Source of the DNA: Acheta domesticus
Taxonomy: Eukaryota; Arthropoda; Insecta; Orthoptera; Gryllidae
Reading direction: 5' to 3'
Assembly (NCBI GenBank): GCA_031308135.1
Contig: JAHLJT010008756.1
Location: forward strand, 61,932,817 to 61,996,816
DNA length: 64,000 nucleotides
Below, in pieces: positions 53,031 to 63,613 of the stretch; positions within the stretch are counted from its first letter, which is position 1, and every line of letters starts with the position of its first letter. The notes under the pieces were generated by a model. It saw only the letters and a program-made list of their open reading frames with translations, ran no database searches and had not been told where the DNA came from. The translations under genes were made by a program, and so were the position numbers.

Positions 53031-54002
53031 TGGTTTTTACAAAAAAAAAATAACCGGCTTTGGGGTTTTCTGTTTTTTTTCTCTGGTTTTCAATTTACTC
53101 ACTCTGGGGATAATGCAAAGATATGATAGGTTTTACCATTTACCCGTTAATCAAATCAGGTTTAATCTGACCATTTTTACAAATATTACAAGATTTTAGG
53201 ATATTCCGGGTTTGCTTTATCTCGTCTTCACCTGAACGTTGTAACGCAAATACTAATTACACTCTTTTTTAAGCAGCAGGGTATATAAAACAACCATTTT
53301 GACCGATTTTTTTCAGGGGAGGAAAAACGTTCCCAAACTTCGATTACAAGCTAATATAAATGTGACCATTTTAACAGTTTAACAAATTTACTAGGCAGGT
53401 TCTGAGACATGGTAGGAGACACTTGTAGATAAAATTCGGTGACTGCGATATTTCTAAAAATCTATCTTAGAATCTTTCGGGACTCTATTATCTCAAAACA
53501 GCCAAATATTGTGATACGTGTTGTTAAAATTTAGTCATCAATATATGGTTTACAAATAGCATACAGCATTTTTTGATCGCTTGTAGTTGAATAATTGTAT
53601 TCCTCCATTAATCGAAGCAGATTCTATCCCATTACTATTTTCTAAATCCAACAACGAAAATATGGTATAAAAGGTGCAGGGCGTATAACACGTATGGTAC
53701 GCGCATGGTAGGAGTACGTCTAAGGTATGGATATGAATATATGTGAATGGTATGTCAAAGGTATGGATGTGATATCCTCTGTCTTATATCTTTCCCTGCA
53801 TTCTCATTCACCTTCAACGTCAATCCCTCGTTACATAGCGTCTTCCTTCATTATTCACAAGCTAAGAACCGAATTTTCTCATGCGTCGAACTTGGACAAC
53901 GTCGTTCTCCTCCGTCGCTGGAGTTACCGCATGCTTTTATCATCAACTCTTCTGCTCTCATTGACCCCAAATTGCATCATCTCGTTTCCTTCCGCATTTT
54001 TA
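53031..54002. other. Spacer without recognisable gene
   Basis: AT-rich, then pyrimidine-rich toward 54000. No supported gene. Confidence 0.42.
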
Positions 54003-54005
54003 ACG

Positions 54006-54152
54006 CTTCCTTTTCTCACTTTCGCACATTTGTGACTTCCTTTTCTAATTTTCACCCTCCCTTGTGTCTTCACATATGGTTTCGTAATTCTCGCCGCCAT
54101 TTTCCCCCATCGCCCCTCGCCTTACCCTTCGTCGCCATCACCATCGCCATCG
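54006..54152 (+). repeat. Left arm of a ~150-bp inverted repeat
   Basis: Reverse complement of 54770-54918 at about 90 percent or more, with shared CTTCCTTTTCTAATTTTCAC and TATGGTTTCGTAAT. The arms are 620 bp apart. Confidence 0.85.
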
Positions 54153-54189
54153 CCTTCGCCTTCGCCTTCACCCAGGTTTCAGCTGTCAT

Positions 54190-54410
54190 TTATACCCCTG
54201 CATTTACCATGCATTCGCCTTTACGGTTCCTCCGCCTTTATCGTGCCTCTGCCTGAACCGTGCTTACGCCTGTATCGTGTCTCAGACTTTACCATGCTTC
54301 CGCCTTTACCATACCTCCGCTTTTACCATGCCTCTGCCCTTTACCATTTCTCCACTTTCACCCTTTACCATGTCTCCGCTTTCACCATGCCTCAGTCTTT
54401 CCAAAGCATC
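54190..54410 (+). repeat. Degenerate minisatellite, unit about 17-18 bp
   Basis: Units like GCCTTTACCATGCTTCC, GCCTTTACCATACCTCC and GCTTTTACCATGCCTCT follow each other with drift. This makes long Ser/Pro-rich frames without coding meaning. Confidence 0.8.
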
Positions 54411-54627
54411 AGACTTCATCATGACTCACACATGAATTCACCGGCGTATCCGCACACCCAGACATCCCATCACGCATTCACCCACACATCGGCATTCACC
54501 AACTCCTCCTCCTTCGCCCACGTCTCAGCCACCCCTCGTACATCCACTCATCCCACTATGAATTCACTCACACATCCGTCATCACCCACACCTCCTCCTT
54601 CACCTTTGACTCCGACTTCAATCATAA

Positions 54628-54760
54628 GAGAGATTTTGCACCCTCGAACGTGAAGCACTATCGATTTTTTGCAGATGCACTAAAGTGATGCGAAACGTGA
54701 ACTGCGCATGAGCAGAAGATCGATAGTGTTTACCGTTCGAGGTGGCAAAAACTCCCTATT
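54628..54760. mobile_element. Palindromic MITE-like unit 1
   Basis: The ends AGAGATTTTGCACCCTCGAACG and the inverse of AGGGAGTTTTTGCCACCTCG match imperfectly. Inside, CACTATCGAT and ATCGATAGTG close a near palindrome around CACTAAAGTGATGCGAA. AGAGATTTTGC recurs immediately after the unit. Confidence 0.72.
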
Positions 54761-54769
54761 AGAGATTTT

Positions 54770-54918
54770 GCGATGGCGATGGCGATGAAGGGTAAGGCGA
54801 GGGGTGATTGAAAATGGCGGCGAGAAGGCGGCGAGGATTACGAAACCATACGTGAAGACACAAGGGAGGGTGAAAATTAGAAAAGGAAGACACAAATGCG
54901 CGAAAGTGAGAAAAGGAA
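54770..54918 (-). repeat. Right arm of the ~150-bp inverted repeat
   Basis: Partner of 54006-54152. It has an extra GCGGCGAGAAG duplication relative to the left arm. Confidence 0.85.
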
Positions 54919-54927
54919 TCACTGGTG

Positions 54928-55042
54928 AATCACTATCGATCTTCTGCGCATGCGCAGACGCACTAAAGTGATGCGAACTTGCACAGCGCATGAGCAGAAG
55001 ATCGATAGTACTTAAGTTTCGAAGGTGTAAAAACTCCCTATT
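54928..55042. mobile_element. Palindromic MITE-like unit 2
   Basis: Direct repeat of unit 1 at about 80 percent, with ACTATCGATCTTCTGCGCATG and CATGAGCAGAAGATCGATAGT as near-perfect arms and CTAAAGTGATGCGAA at the centre. It ends in AAAAACTCCCTATT, as unit 1 does. Confidence 0.72.
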
Positions 55043-55069
55043 CTTTCCCCATCACCCTTCACTTCGCCT

Positions 55070-55345
55070 CCGTCATCCACCTCGCCTCTGAGGCGCGGCT
55101 GGGAGCGCCTGCCTGCCCGCCCGCCCGCGTGGGCGCCCTGCGCGGGTGCGGCGGCCCCGTGCGGCCCATTTCTAAAAGTGTCACGGCCCGCGCGCGAGAA
55201 TAGCGGCCGCGACGGAAATACGTCCGCCCGCCTAACGCCCAACGCTCGCCGCCCGCCCGCCCGTTCGCTCAGCGGCGGGCCGCCGGCGCGCCCAAGCCAC
55301 ACGCGCCCCGCGGCGGTGCAGCTCCGCTTAAGGAGGAGAGGAGGA
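55070..55345. promoter_or_regulatory. CpG island
   Basis: Very CpG-dense (GCCCGCCCGCCCG twice, GGGCCGCCGGCGCGCCC). Promoter-like by composition. No exon assigned. Confidence 0.35.
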
Positions 55346-55387
55346 GGCAACAGTACAGCAATGCAACGACGCCATCACAACAACAAC

Positions 55388-55443
<56 letters not shown>
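55388..55443 (+). repeat. (CAA)n-(AAT)n microsatellite
   Basis: CAACAACAA leads into about 18 AAT units and ends with CAACAAT, beside the R2/R4-like relict. Confidence 0.93.
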
Positions 55444-55444
<1 letters not shown>

Positions 55445-55739
55445 TACAACAATAATACCTTGGCTAAACTTTCAGGTCATTCAAAGGACTGGGAAGTGCA
55501 AGAAATTGCTTTATTTGGAACAGCCCACATTTTGCCCAAGGTATTGTAGAGGCACCGACTGTCCCTAGATCTGTTCCTGAGGTAGCTGGTTGCAATCTGG
55601 AGTAGATTTTATATTCAGCCGACTCATAGTATCTTTAGTCGTGTTGTAGAGGAATAATAATGATAATAATAACAACAATTACAACAACTTAGACATTGAA
55701 TTTTCTAAGGCTAGTGTAATATCGCGGAGTACCAGGTTA

Positions 55740-56830
55740 CTAATACTCAGTGGAAAGGAAGTAGTACGAAAAAGTATTTAGATTACCACAGGAATTTTAC
55801 TGTGATTCGCTATCCCTTCTGCTGTTTAACATCAGCTTGATCCCACTACCGAGACAGTGGTCGCACACTGACTTAAGTTATAAGCTACACGATGAAAGAC
55901 CAGTAGTGTCACATTTGTTTTACAAGAATGATCATAAAGAGTTTTCTAAGAATGAAGCTTTTCTTTCCCAAACGCTGTCTGTCGTCAATGGAGTAAGAAA
56001 TGACATTTGCATGAAATTTGGTCTAGATAATGTTAAAAAGTCAATTTAAAGAGAGGCAAAGTAATAACGTCGGAGAGCATTGTTGTTGATATGCACACTG
56101 TAATTCAAGGTCATGAGCCAAGTAAAACATAAATATCTGGGCATAGAAATGTGTGGAACATCTCGAACGACATAATGAAAGAGAATTCACAGGGAGAGTT
56201 GCACAAGAGTTAGTCTGTGCTGCGGTCGTTCTGAACTCCCGGAATAAAATATCTGCAATTGTTTGGCGGGGCCTGAAACCGAGTACAGTTTCCGATTAAA
56301 GGGCTGCATTGAATAAGAAATTCCAAACATTGATCGAAAAAGCAGAACACTGAGCCAGAAATGAACAGAATTGATGAAGCAGAATGAATGGCCTGAAGGA
56401 GGAAGAGGCCTCAGACAAATTGAAGCCTCCTGGCACAATGCAATAGTCGGGATGGGAAAGTATGTAGTCAGTCATCAAAATGACACACTAATGAAGCAGG
56501 TCATGAAATCTGACCGAAGAATGGGAAACAAGAGGCACTGTTAGTGTAGCAAGAAGCATGACGAGAAAATTATGCCAGACACGCAGAAAATCACAGACAC
56601 TGAACTTCTGCTACTACTAAACAAGAAATGTGAGACACAAAAAATGTTAAGAAGTAGTGGAGAGAGAAACCACTCCATAACAGTAACTAAAAAGAATGGA
56701 CAAGCTGCAGATCAATAAAGATCAATCATTTATGTGGCTTAAAAGGGGAAGAATGAAGCCAGAATCGGAAGCACTTGTAATAGCTGCCCAAGATCAGGCG
56801 TTGAGAACTTGACATTGCCAGCAGCCAGCA
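55740..56830 (+). pseudogene. Decayed reverse transcriptase of an R2/R4-like non-LTR element
   Basis: Translating the plus strand across many stops and frameshifts gives landmarks of one protein family in order: LIPLPRQWSHT then SYKLHD, SHLFYKNDHKEFSKNE (where active RTs have YMDD), DICMKFGLDN, EGGRGLRQIEASW at about 56395-56435, and MWLKRGRMKPESEALVIAAQDQAL at about 56730-56805 (broken into shorter strings in the reading). The catalytic Asp pair is lost, so the copy is inactive. The EGGRGL and AAQDQAL landmarks are familiar from an R2/R4-type group with a C-terminal endonuclease, but the exact clade is inferred. A relict of an infrequent LINE type, with no link to neighbouring CpG islands. 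Confidence 0.72.
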
Positions 56831-56939
56831 TCGCCAACTAATTTCTACATTATCAATAATTTTAATATACATCACAAGTAAAACAAATAAACATTGATTT
56901 TACTGTGCTCTAATTTATTTTTACTTCTTGCATTTTCAA

Positions 56940-57105
56940 GCGGGGGGGTGTTGCGCAAGCGTTACGTAATTATTTAGGGGGGTTAAGTGCGCGTTAGGGG
57001 TGCGTTACAAGGATGAAGAGGGCATTGAAAATACTCCAAATTTGCATTACGTAATTTATGGACGGCTCCTTTGAAAGTCTTGTGTTCCGGAGCGTATTAT
57101 TATTT
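56940..57105. repeat. Possible short element with TTACGTAA-type ends
   Basis: CGTTACGTAATT at about 56961 and TTACGTAATTTATGGACGGC at about 57046 bracket a G-rich AGGGGGGTTAAG stretch and look like inverted ends of a small element. No TSD was confirmed. Confidence 0.4.
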
Positions 57106-57116
57106 TTGTGTTATTG

Positions 57117-57163
<47 letters not shown>
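57117..57163 (+). repeat. (ATT)n microsatellite
   Basis: About 15 ATT units abutting the hAT-like MITE copy 2. Confidence 0.93.
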
Positions 57164-57164
<1 letters not shown>

Positions 57165-57167
57165 TGG

Positions 57168-57486
57168 CAGTACTTGATTTATTCAAATTGTAGGTTCCGG
57201 AACGCGCCCCAAAATAATTTTTAATTTAATAGAAATAGTTATATATTTAAAATATAATTTATTATTTAATAAATTTTAATAATAGTAAATAAAAAATTAA
57301 GTGTAAAATGTTTTATTGGTTTTTACTAATAATTAACTACATTCGTACACATGATACAGTTAAATGGAAAATTATTTAATTTTGAGTTTATGAAAGCTGG
57401 TTGAACTAAAAATCAAGTTTTTTCCTATTTCTTTCTCGAGGTACCGGAACGCTGTTCAGTGGCTTTCCGCCAGAAATCAAGCCCCG
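57168..57486. mobile_element. hAT-like MITE, family copy 2
   Basis: Inverted relative to 41743-42056: left CAGTACTTGATTTATTC and GTTCCGGAACGCG, right ACCGGAACGC then a terminus whose inverse reads CGGGGCTTGATTTC. The interiors align (for example AGTTAAATGGAAAATTATTTAA). The TSD is unclear. Confidence 0.62.
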
Positions 57487-57539
57487 ACTACATTGCTCTT
57501 ATAACCGAAAATTTTTAATTATTTAATGCAGAGCGCGGA

Positions 57540-57850
57540 GATCTTCTCACGGAGGCGGAGTGTGAGGGGTGAAACTGTGCGAGGTGGCTGCCCCACACGC
57601 GCCGGCCGGGCCGCTCGGGCGCATGCATATGAATGCGGGTGGCGGCGGCGGCGGTGGCCGCTGGCCATCCATGCAGATGTGCAGCCTGGGTAATGCGACC
57701 GCTCCGCCCGAGACGGATGCGGGCGGTGATCGAGTCTATGACCCGCCCCTAACAGCCCGAGTGTTCGCTGCGCTGAAAGAGTCGGCCGGCGACGGAACGG
57801 ATGTGCGTTTAATAGGGCTGTTCTTCTCAACCGCTCGAAGAATTGGCCAG
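57540..57850 (+). other. CpG-rich block with possible first coding exon
   Basis: A plus-strand frame beginning MHMNAGGGGGGGRWPSM and continuing NATAPPETDAGGDRVYD stays open for about 75 codons to a stop near 57855. A GT at GG|GTAATG (about 57689) could end an exon earlier. Nothing identifies the protein, and a minus-strand frame is open as well. Confidence 0.25.
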
Positions 57851-57904
57851 ATTTGAAACGGGTTGTGGGTTGAATAAGGCAGTATTTCTCGATGCATCGA
57901 CAGG

Positions 57905-58189
57905 AAGAGATGGCTCAGTGCATCAACTGATGTCACTGCAGTCCCTCTGACCGGAGGTCCTAGGTTCGAGTCCCGACGGTAGCAGGATTTTCGACACTAG
58001 CTTGTCAGCTAGGTTGGCAGCTACGTCGAATTCAGTCGCTGTCTGGAGGAGAATTCTACCGGCCGGCTGCTCTGATCGGTAGTGTTCTCTGGTTTCTCGA
58101 TCAACACCACGCGAATCCCGGAGTAGTACCCTAACAAAAGGACCGCGCGCTATCTTTCCTTCCTCTTCCTTGTCCTATCCTCACCCCTT

Positions 58190-58222
<33 letters not shown>

Positions 58223-58470
58223 TTAACATGCGCTACACTACCACATATGCCGGGAAACCGGTCGGGAGCTTACAGCTTGTCCTGGCTGGGGCGGTGCCCC
58301 GCTGGTGGGAGATACCTGGTTGAGGGGCAAACCCGCTAGTCGACGGTAGATCGGCGCCGGATCTCGCCATCCCCGAAAAGATTCCCGCCACCTCCCGAGG
58401 AAAAAAACACGCACTACACTTACGAGACTAATGACCTCTGTAGTTGACACGCCTGTAATCATCAATCAAT
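57905..58470 (+). mobile_element. SINE-A copy 8 (reference-quality)
   Basis: A-box TGGCTCAGTGC (57911-57921) and B-box GGTTCGAGTCC (57963-57973) match pol III consensus closely. Body and tail are complete: GGAGAATTCTACCGGCCGG, CGGAGTAGTACCCTAACAAA, a (CA)n run at 58193-58216, CCGGGAAACCGGTCGGGAG, CGGTGCCCCGCTGGTGGGAG and TGACCTCTGTAGTTGACACG, ending in (ATCA)n. The terminal (ATCA)n run is the probable retrotransposition tail. Confidence 0.9.
58193..58216 (+). repeat. (CA)n inside SINE-A copy 8
   Basis: Uninterrupted CA units at the position where other copies have degenerate ACACA sequence. Confidence 0.9.
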
Positions 58471-58485
58471 CAATAGATTCATCGA

Positions 58486-58800
58486 TTTGTGGTTCGAAGA
58501 AATAGTTGGACGGTAAAGAATCAAATGTGAATTTCACAAGGCAGTACTTCTCATCTTAGCGGTTTGTGGTTCACTGAAAGTGTTGCTCTACAACGAAATA
58601 CGTGTTTTTATAGACATTCACAGCTCTTCTCACCTTGCGGTTCACTGAAAGAAGAGGACAACCATGAAAGTGTAGTTTTAAAAGACAGTATTTGTCGTAT
58701 TGTCAAATTGTGGCTCGGAGAAAGAGTTGCTCGGCAACGAAATGTTGGTGAATTTAACAGGGGAATGCTCCTCAACTTGTGGTTCACCGAAAGAGTTGGT
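58486..58800 (+). repeat. Degenerate tandem array, period about 72 bp
   Basis: TTGTGGTTC-type landmarks followed by GAAAGAGTTG-like sequence recur at 58487, 58564, 58635, 58708 and 58777, spaced 69-77 bp. Between them CAACGAAAT and AGGCAGTACTTCTCA-like segments also recur. About 4.5 old, diverged units directly after SINE-A copy 8. Confidence 0.8.
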
Positions 58801-59570
58801 CTGCTATAAAAATGTCCTTGTGCCATCTAGTATCATTTATCTTTACCAATAATTTCTCTCTATAATATGGACCGTTTTTTCTATTATCTAATAGGTTAAT
58901 CATATGACTGTGCTGTTGGCTGCCTGAGAATCTAATGCGACATGGACGAGAATATTCTGTTATCCCTTCACACATAACATCAGAGCCCGTGCCGTAAAAC
59001 GAAAGAATTCTGGTGTAAACATGATTTGTTTATAAAACAACATTTGACAAAACCACTATGTTTTCTTCATTGATTTTATAACTTACGTGTATAGTACGCA
59101 AAAGGAATATACATTATCAAAAATATAAAGTGGCTTCTATGCTTCTTTACAAAAATTAGAGGCGACAATTTACATAAAGGTCCAAAGGCTGCAAATAAAT
59201 TAAATCTTATTATCAATCATGAAAACTATTAATCTCGTAATTCAGATTCGAAAATACTTCCACTATTTTCTCTACCTTTTCCCTAATACAAAATATATTA
59301 TTCTAAGAGAAGTGTCTATTTCGTTTTCATCGTGTTAAATTCACGATTTACAATAAAGGAGTGTTTCTTTAGTGTGTAATGTATCCACGAACAAATATTT
59401 TACCCGGAGTTTGTATTTTTCATAGAAAAAAATAGTACCTGCCTTTTGTTAATCCAAGTATTAGCGATGTTTTTGTGGTGTTCATCATAACCAGAACACA
59501 AAAATTATCTTACAATTTGATGATATTAAATTCAAGGTACTAATATCTGAAAGCGAACGAAGCTTTAAAA
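58801..59570. other. Spacer without recognisable gene
   Basis: AT-rich unique sequence with nothing supported. Confidence 0.45.
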
Positions 59571-59578
59571 AGAAACAG

Positions 59579-59836
59579 ATGAAGCCACGAGAAGTGTTCG
59601 TCCATTGCGTGGCCACCACTAGGCTTAAACCTCCCACTGACGATTTGCGAAGGCTTCAGTTAATCAATGCGTTTCGGTGGAAGCCCAACCCACCCGGCGC
59701 GGGGCTGCCAGAGCAACAGCTCCGGGAGGGGTCGCGGGTCACCGGAAATGAGCTCGCAATGAGGTCGGCGCTGACGAAAATCCTCTACTCGTCGGCGATC
59801 GCCGATTCGATGAAACGCGACCGCGAAAACGCGTAA
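59579..59836 (+). other. Weak candidate coding segment
   Basis: An 85-codon frame ending at TAA reads LRRLQLINAFRWKPNPPG, then GLPEQQLREGSRVTG and KRDRENA. GC is higher than around it. No domain, acceptor or second copy was recognised, so this may be chance. Confidence 0.18.
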
Positions 59837-60007
59837 AACACCGGCTGCTATTCTGCTAACCATTTGTTTGCGCAATGCAACACGACCATTCTTCAAGAGA
59901 GTATGTGTTTTGTTTAAACCATCGGTGCACAACCCGTGGCCCGCGGGCAGAATGTGGCCAGTGTGAGTCAACGGCGAGTAATATTTTAACAGACTTCGGA
60001 AATTACA

Positions 60008-60560
60008 ACCGGCCAAGGGGACTCACGGCATCAACTGATGTCAGTGCAGCGCACGACATCAGGAGGTCCTCGTGCTCGAATACCGAAAGGGGCAATATTC
60101 TCGACACTACCTAGGTCGCTAGGTCAAATTCAGCAGCTCGCTGTTTCGAGGAGCATTGTAAGGGCCGGCTGCTATGATTCGTAGTTTTGCATGGTTTCTC
60201 CGATCAATATCACCGCGAATGCCGGAGTAGTACCCTAACAAACGGGTTATGGAGCGCTTGCGATCTTTCCTTCCTCTTCCTTGTCTTTACTTCACCTCTT
60301 ACCTCACATACATTTACATACACAACACTACCACCCCATGCCGGGAGACCAGTCAGGGAACGCAGAGCTTGTCCTTGTTGGGGCAGTGCCCCGGTGGTGG
60401 GAGATACCTGATTGGGGAATCCCGCAAACCGACGTTCAGGTCGGCGCCGGATCGCACTATCTAACAAGGCACGTCACCTCCCATTGTAAAAAATGCTCTA
60501 CACTTACGGGACTAGTGATTATAGCAGTTGTTCGCGCCTCGGTGACACGAAATAATCAAT
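60008..60560 (+). mobile_element. SINE-A copy 9
   Basis: Head with TCAACTGATGTCAGTGCAGC and a decayed B-box (GTGCTCGAATACC), then the body with GGGCCGGCTGCTATGATTCG, GCGAATGCCGGAGTAGTACC, CCCTAACAAACGGG, CCGGGAGACCAGTCAGGG and CAGTGCCCCGGTGGTGGGAG, ending near AATAATCAATCATTCAATT. Complete but diverged. Confidence 0.85.
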
Positions 60561-62701
60561 CATTCAATTATTCGAAAATTACAGGTAAAAGTTTTTTTCT
60601 TCGGAGAAAGCTCGAGAATGACAGACGCTGCATTGGGATAGAAACGTCGACAAGGGGGACGTCAGTAAGGTGTCAATTAGTGAGCATGCGATGGGACTTG
60701 GGTGTCTTCACTGCTTCCCAGATGACTGTGGGAACCAACGGAATTTTCACTTGGTAGTTTATAAAGCCAGACCGCAGTCAAAAGAATGTTCCGAAGAAGG
60801 AAACTTTGGAGAATTCTGATATTAGAAACGTTTGTAATAAAGTAATAAGCGTTGCAGTCATTTAGGGGTTGTGACAAAACTGTGGTTGAATATAGAATCT
60901 AGCATGAACCGCAAAGCTGCTGTGAATCCTTTTCCTCTTTTCAGGAAAATGGTCGGAAATTCCTTTTTTTCTTGCGGGAAGTTGGTAGATCTACCATTAA
61001 GCTATTCCACAATTCGCACCCAAAAATATACTGAGAGAAAATTCAAAGTGTATATAACGTTTTAAGCATTACGAGTATTTCTTTGGTATAATTCATCTTG
61101 GCAATAAGAGATATCGTGTATATCGTCATTGTCGTCCTCCGTGAGATGTTTGAAATTTTTTTGTCTTAGACGTCATACGTTGTGGACACCTGGTTCAAAC
61201 GTGCCTTTGAAAAAACGAAGAGAAAAGCATGAATTTCCATTGATTAAAACGAGCATCACAACACATCGCTTCATTATATTGAATCCTTTTTTACTTTTTC
61301 GTTTATGTAAGTACATACAGTATAATGTACGTAGTAAAGAGGAAGTTATGTAATAATGCAGAAAATTGATTTCCATATTTCAACTGAAAAACACGTTCTG
61401 GGGTCCCCTGGTACCCAAAATGTTTGTTTGCTTTTTCAAAATGTCCGTCAGTCGATCTTTCTGTCTCTCTGTCAATCTCTCCGAGAACAACACGAGCGAC
61501 AGAACGAATTGTAGGATTTATCTCAAATGAATATTCCCCAATCGATCCATCTGATGAATTTAGAAAGGGTTCTTTGAATTGTGAGGATACTCTACATGAA
61601 GCTCCTGGAATTTTTAAAAACCTTTTTTGAAAAATGGTTCCAATTTTTTTCTTTAAATTTATTGTAAGAATAGAATGAACAACACTCCACAGGTATGATG
61701 ATGGCATAGGTCTAATTTTCACTATCTCTAAAATTTCGAAAATTGCGAAAGTTTGAATTTGTAGTTGTCTTTCTACAATTATAATTTCTAATTAAATTTG
61801 TTCTTTACAATTAGCTCTTTCATTAACGCCATGTACATTTCTTTTAAAATTTTAATTTCGCGCTATTTTTAATATCTGAATTGAGCACCTGCAATGAATA
61901 ACTTTGCCTTCACGGAAAAATTATATTATTTTTCAGCAGAAGACATGAACTCACTACGAAGGATAATCGCCGGCATCCTCCACTTAATTTGTACTCTGAT
62001 CCTCAACTCTGTACTCTGATCACAAACTATTTGAAAGAAACATCGTATTTCTGACTCCAGACAATAGGGGGGATACAGAATTATGGAGGAGTGATTAGAT
62101 ATTTAACCATGTATGTACATCTCTAGTGATACTGCTTTGCGCTGGTATCGACATAGTTCAAGCTTCCGTGATAATAAAACGAAGTGCGGTGCCGAACTTA
62201 ACTAATCCTCCAATAATGATCTTGGAGAAAATTATTTTAGTCAGTGCTGTTAAAATTTACAGCAATAGACTAGTGGATATTTTTCGTGTAATCACTGAGT
62301 CAAGCAAAGTAAAAGGGATTGCTGAAGCGACTCCAGAAATTTCAACAAGGTGAATGAATGATGATACCGTGTGAGATTAGTATTTTCCAAGTATCAACAA
62401 GGCTACTTACATTTCAAGAGTCAAACTTCAATTAGCGAAAATTCGATCTTGTTGCTTTTACAACTTGTACTAAGGTTTCTGCAAACAACCGGATTTTATT
62501 GCAATGTGATATCGACTTCATTATCTAATTCTTGCTGCACATTGTTGTGGGGGATGACAAGAAAAGGAGTGAATAGTAGAAGCAGCATAGTTAAATGCTG
62601 AACGAAGAGTAGTCTTCTACACAATTATTATCTGTCTTGTAATATCAAATTCAATACAAGTTATTTAAATAGAAGTCCTTAATTCGTTTAGGTCCGTAGT
62701 A
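60561..62701. other. Spacer without recognisable gene
   Basis: Unique, AT-rich. An acceptor-like TATTTTTCAG at about 61936 is followed by frames with early stops, so no exon was called. Confidence 0.42.
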
Positions 62702-62703
62702 TA

Positions 62704-63611
62704 CAGTAATCCCTCGACTTTCGCGGATTCGCTATTCGCGAGTTCCGAACTTTCGCGATTAGAGAAATGCTCCCGGTTTTAACATTCGCGATTTCGACAT
62801 TCGCGAGTGGGTCTTATGGTCGTACATTTTCTTTGAAAGCGAGCTCATTTCATTTCCTTTATCATCATCATCTGGGAAAACGAACTCGGCAGACGTCGGA
62901 GCTCGTAGAAAAACTTTCTTCAAAAATTACAGATTAAATGTGAATTCACATTTATATAATAAAACAATTGTAAAATAATTCAATTCAGTTGCGCCAAATT
63001 GGAGGTAAGGGTTTTGGCCAAATAAACAGAAAAGCCATTCAGGATCTGTGCAACTCTCATCATAATGAGCTCATTGAACAGGAGCTTCGGGAAATCATCA
63101 GTGAAGAAAATCTCATCGACGGTAATGATGAAGTAACGCAAGCGAAACTGCGTCCTGGAGCAATTTCAATGTCAAAACTGTTGATGGCGTTCTAAAATCA
63201 ACAAGCTCTAGTGGAACTGGCATTCGAATGTGATCCAAACATGGAAATAACTTCGAAATTTAAGAGAGAATAGAAGCAACTCTTTCGTATTTGGATATTA
63301 GAACAGAGAGAAAGGTGATGAAATAAAAAAAATAGCAAATCCTATATCCAATAATTTTCAACTTCGAAATAAGTTTCAAACATTATTTTATTTCATTTTA
63401 GAATGTTAATTGAGAATTCTGTTTATAGTAGCGCTTAATCAGTTGTACTGTAATTGATTGTCAGATTTTTTTCCTTCTTTTTTAAACAGTTTTTCGATAT
63501 CCAAGTACCTAACCCACCTCTCTTCATTAAAAAATAGACTTAACATTCGCGGATTTAACATTCGCGAGGTTTTTTGGGAACCTAACTCTCGCGGATATTG
63601 AGGGATTACTG
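62704..63611 (+). mobile_element. Internally deleted pogo/Tigger-like transposon
   Basis: The left end CAGTAATCCCTCGACTTTC and the inverted right end CAGTAATCCCTCAATATCC are imperfect TIRs flanked by TA (62702-62703 and 63612-63613), the pogo/Tc1 TSD. Subterminal zones carry many TTCGCGA motifs in both orientations, probable transposase-binding sites. The 908-bp element is far shorter than an autonomous Tigger (about 2-3 kb) and retains only a transposase C-terminal remnant (62989-63285). Confidence 0.87.
62989..63285 (+). pseudogene. C-terminal remnant of a pogo/Tigger transposase
   Basis: The frame contains AIQDLCNSHHNELIEQELREI, here read as AIQDLCNSHHNEL plus IEQELREI, matching the Tigger/pogo C-terminal pattern (acidic, SH.EEL, EL.EL). 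After a stop (TAA, 63193-63195) the same frame continues LVELAFECDPNMEITSKFKRE, i.e. the DPN.E..KFKR-type end seen in Tigger proteins, then TAG. The DNA-binding HTH and the DDE catalytic core are absent. It cannot encode an active transposase. Confidence 0.7.
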
Positions 63612-63613
63612 TA

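Noticed and set aside
52666..53199. 177-codon plus-strand frame through the CpG island
   Set aside because: Arginine/glycine-rich by composition, ends in low-complexity AT sequence, no domain or splice support.
53747..54653. Two overlapping plus-strand frames of 169 and 136 codons
   Set aside because: They run through an inverted repeat arm and a 17-18-bp minisatellite; composition and periodicity explain them.
61930..61990. Plus-strand exon after TATTTTTCAG
   Set aside because: All frames meet stops quickly and no donor follows at a reasonable distance.
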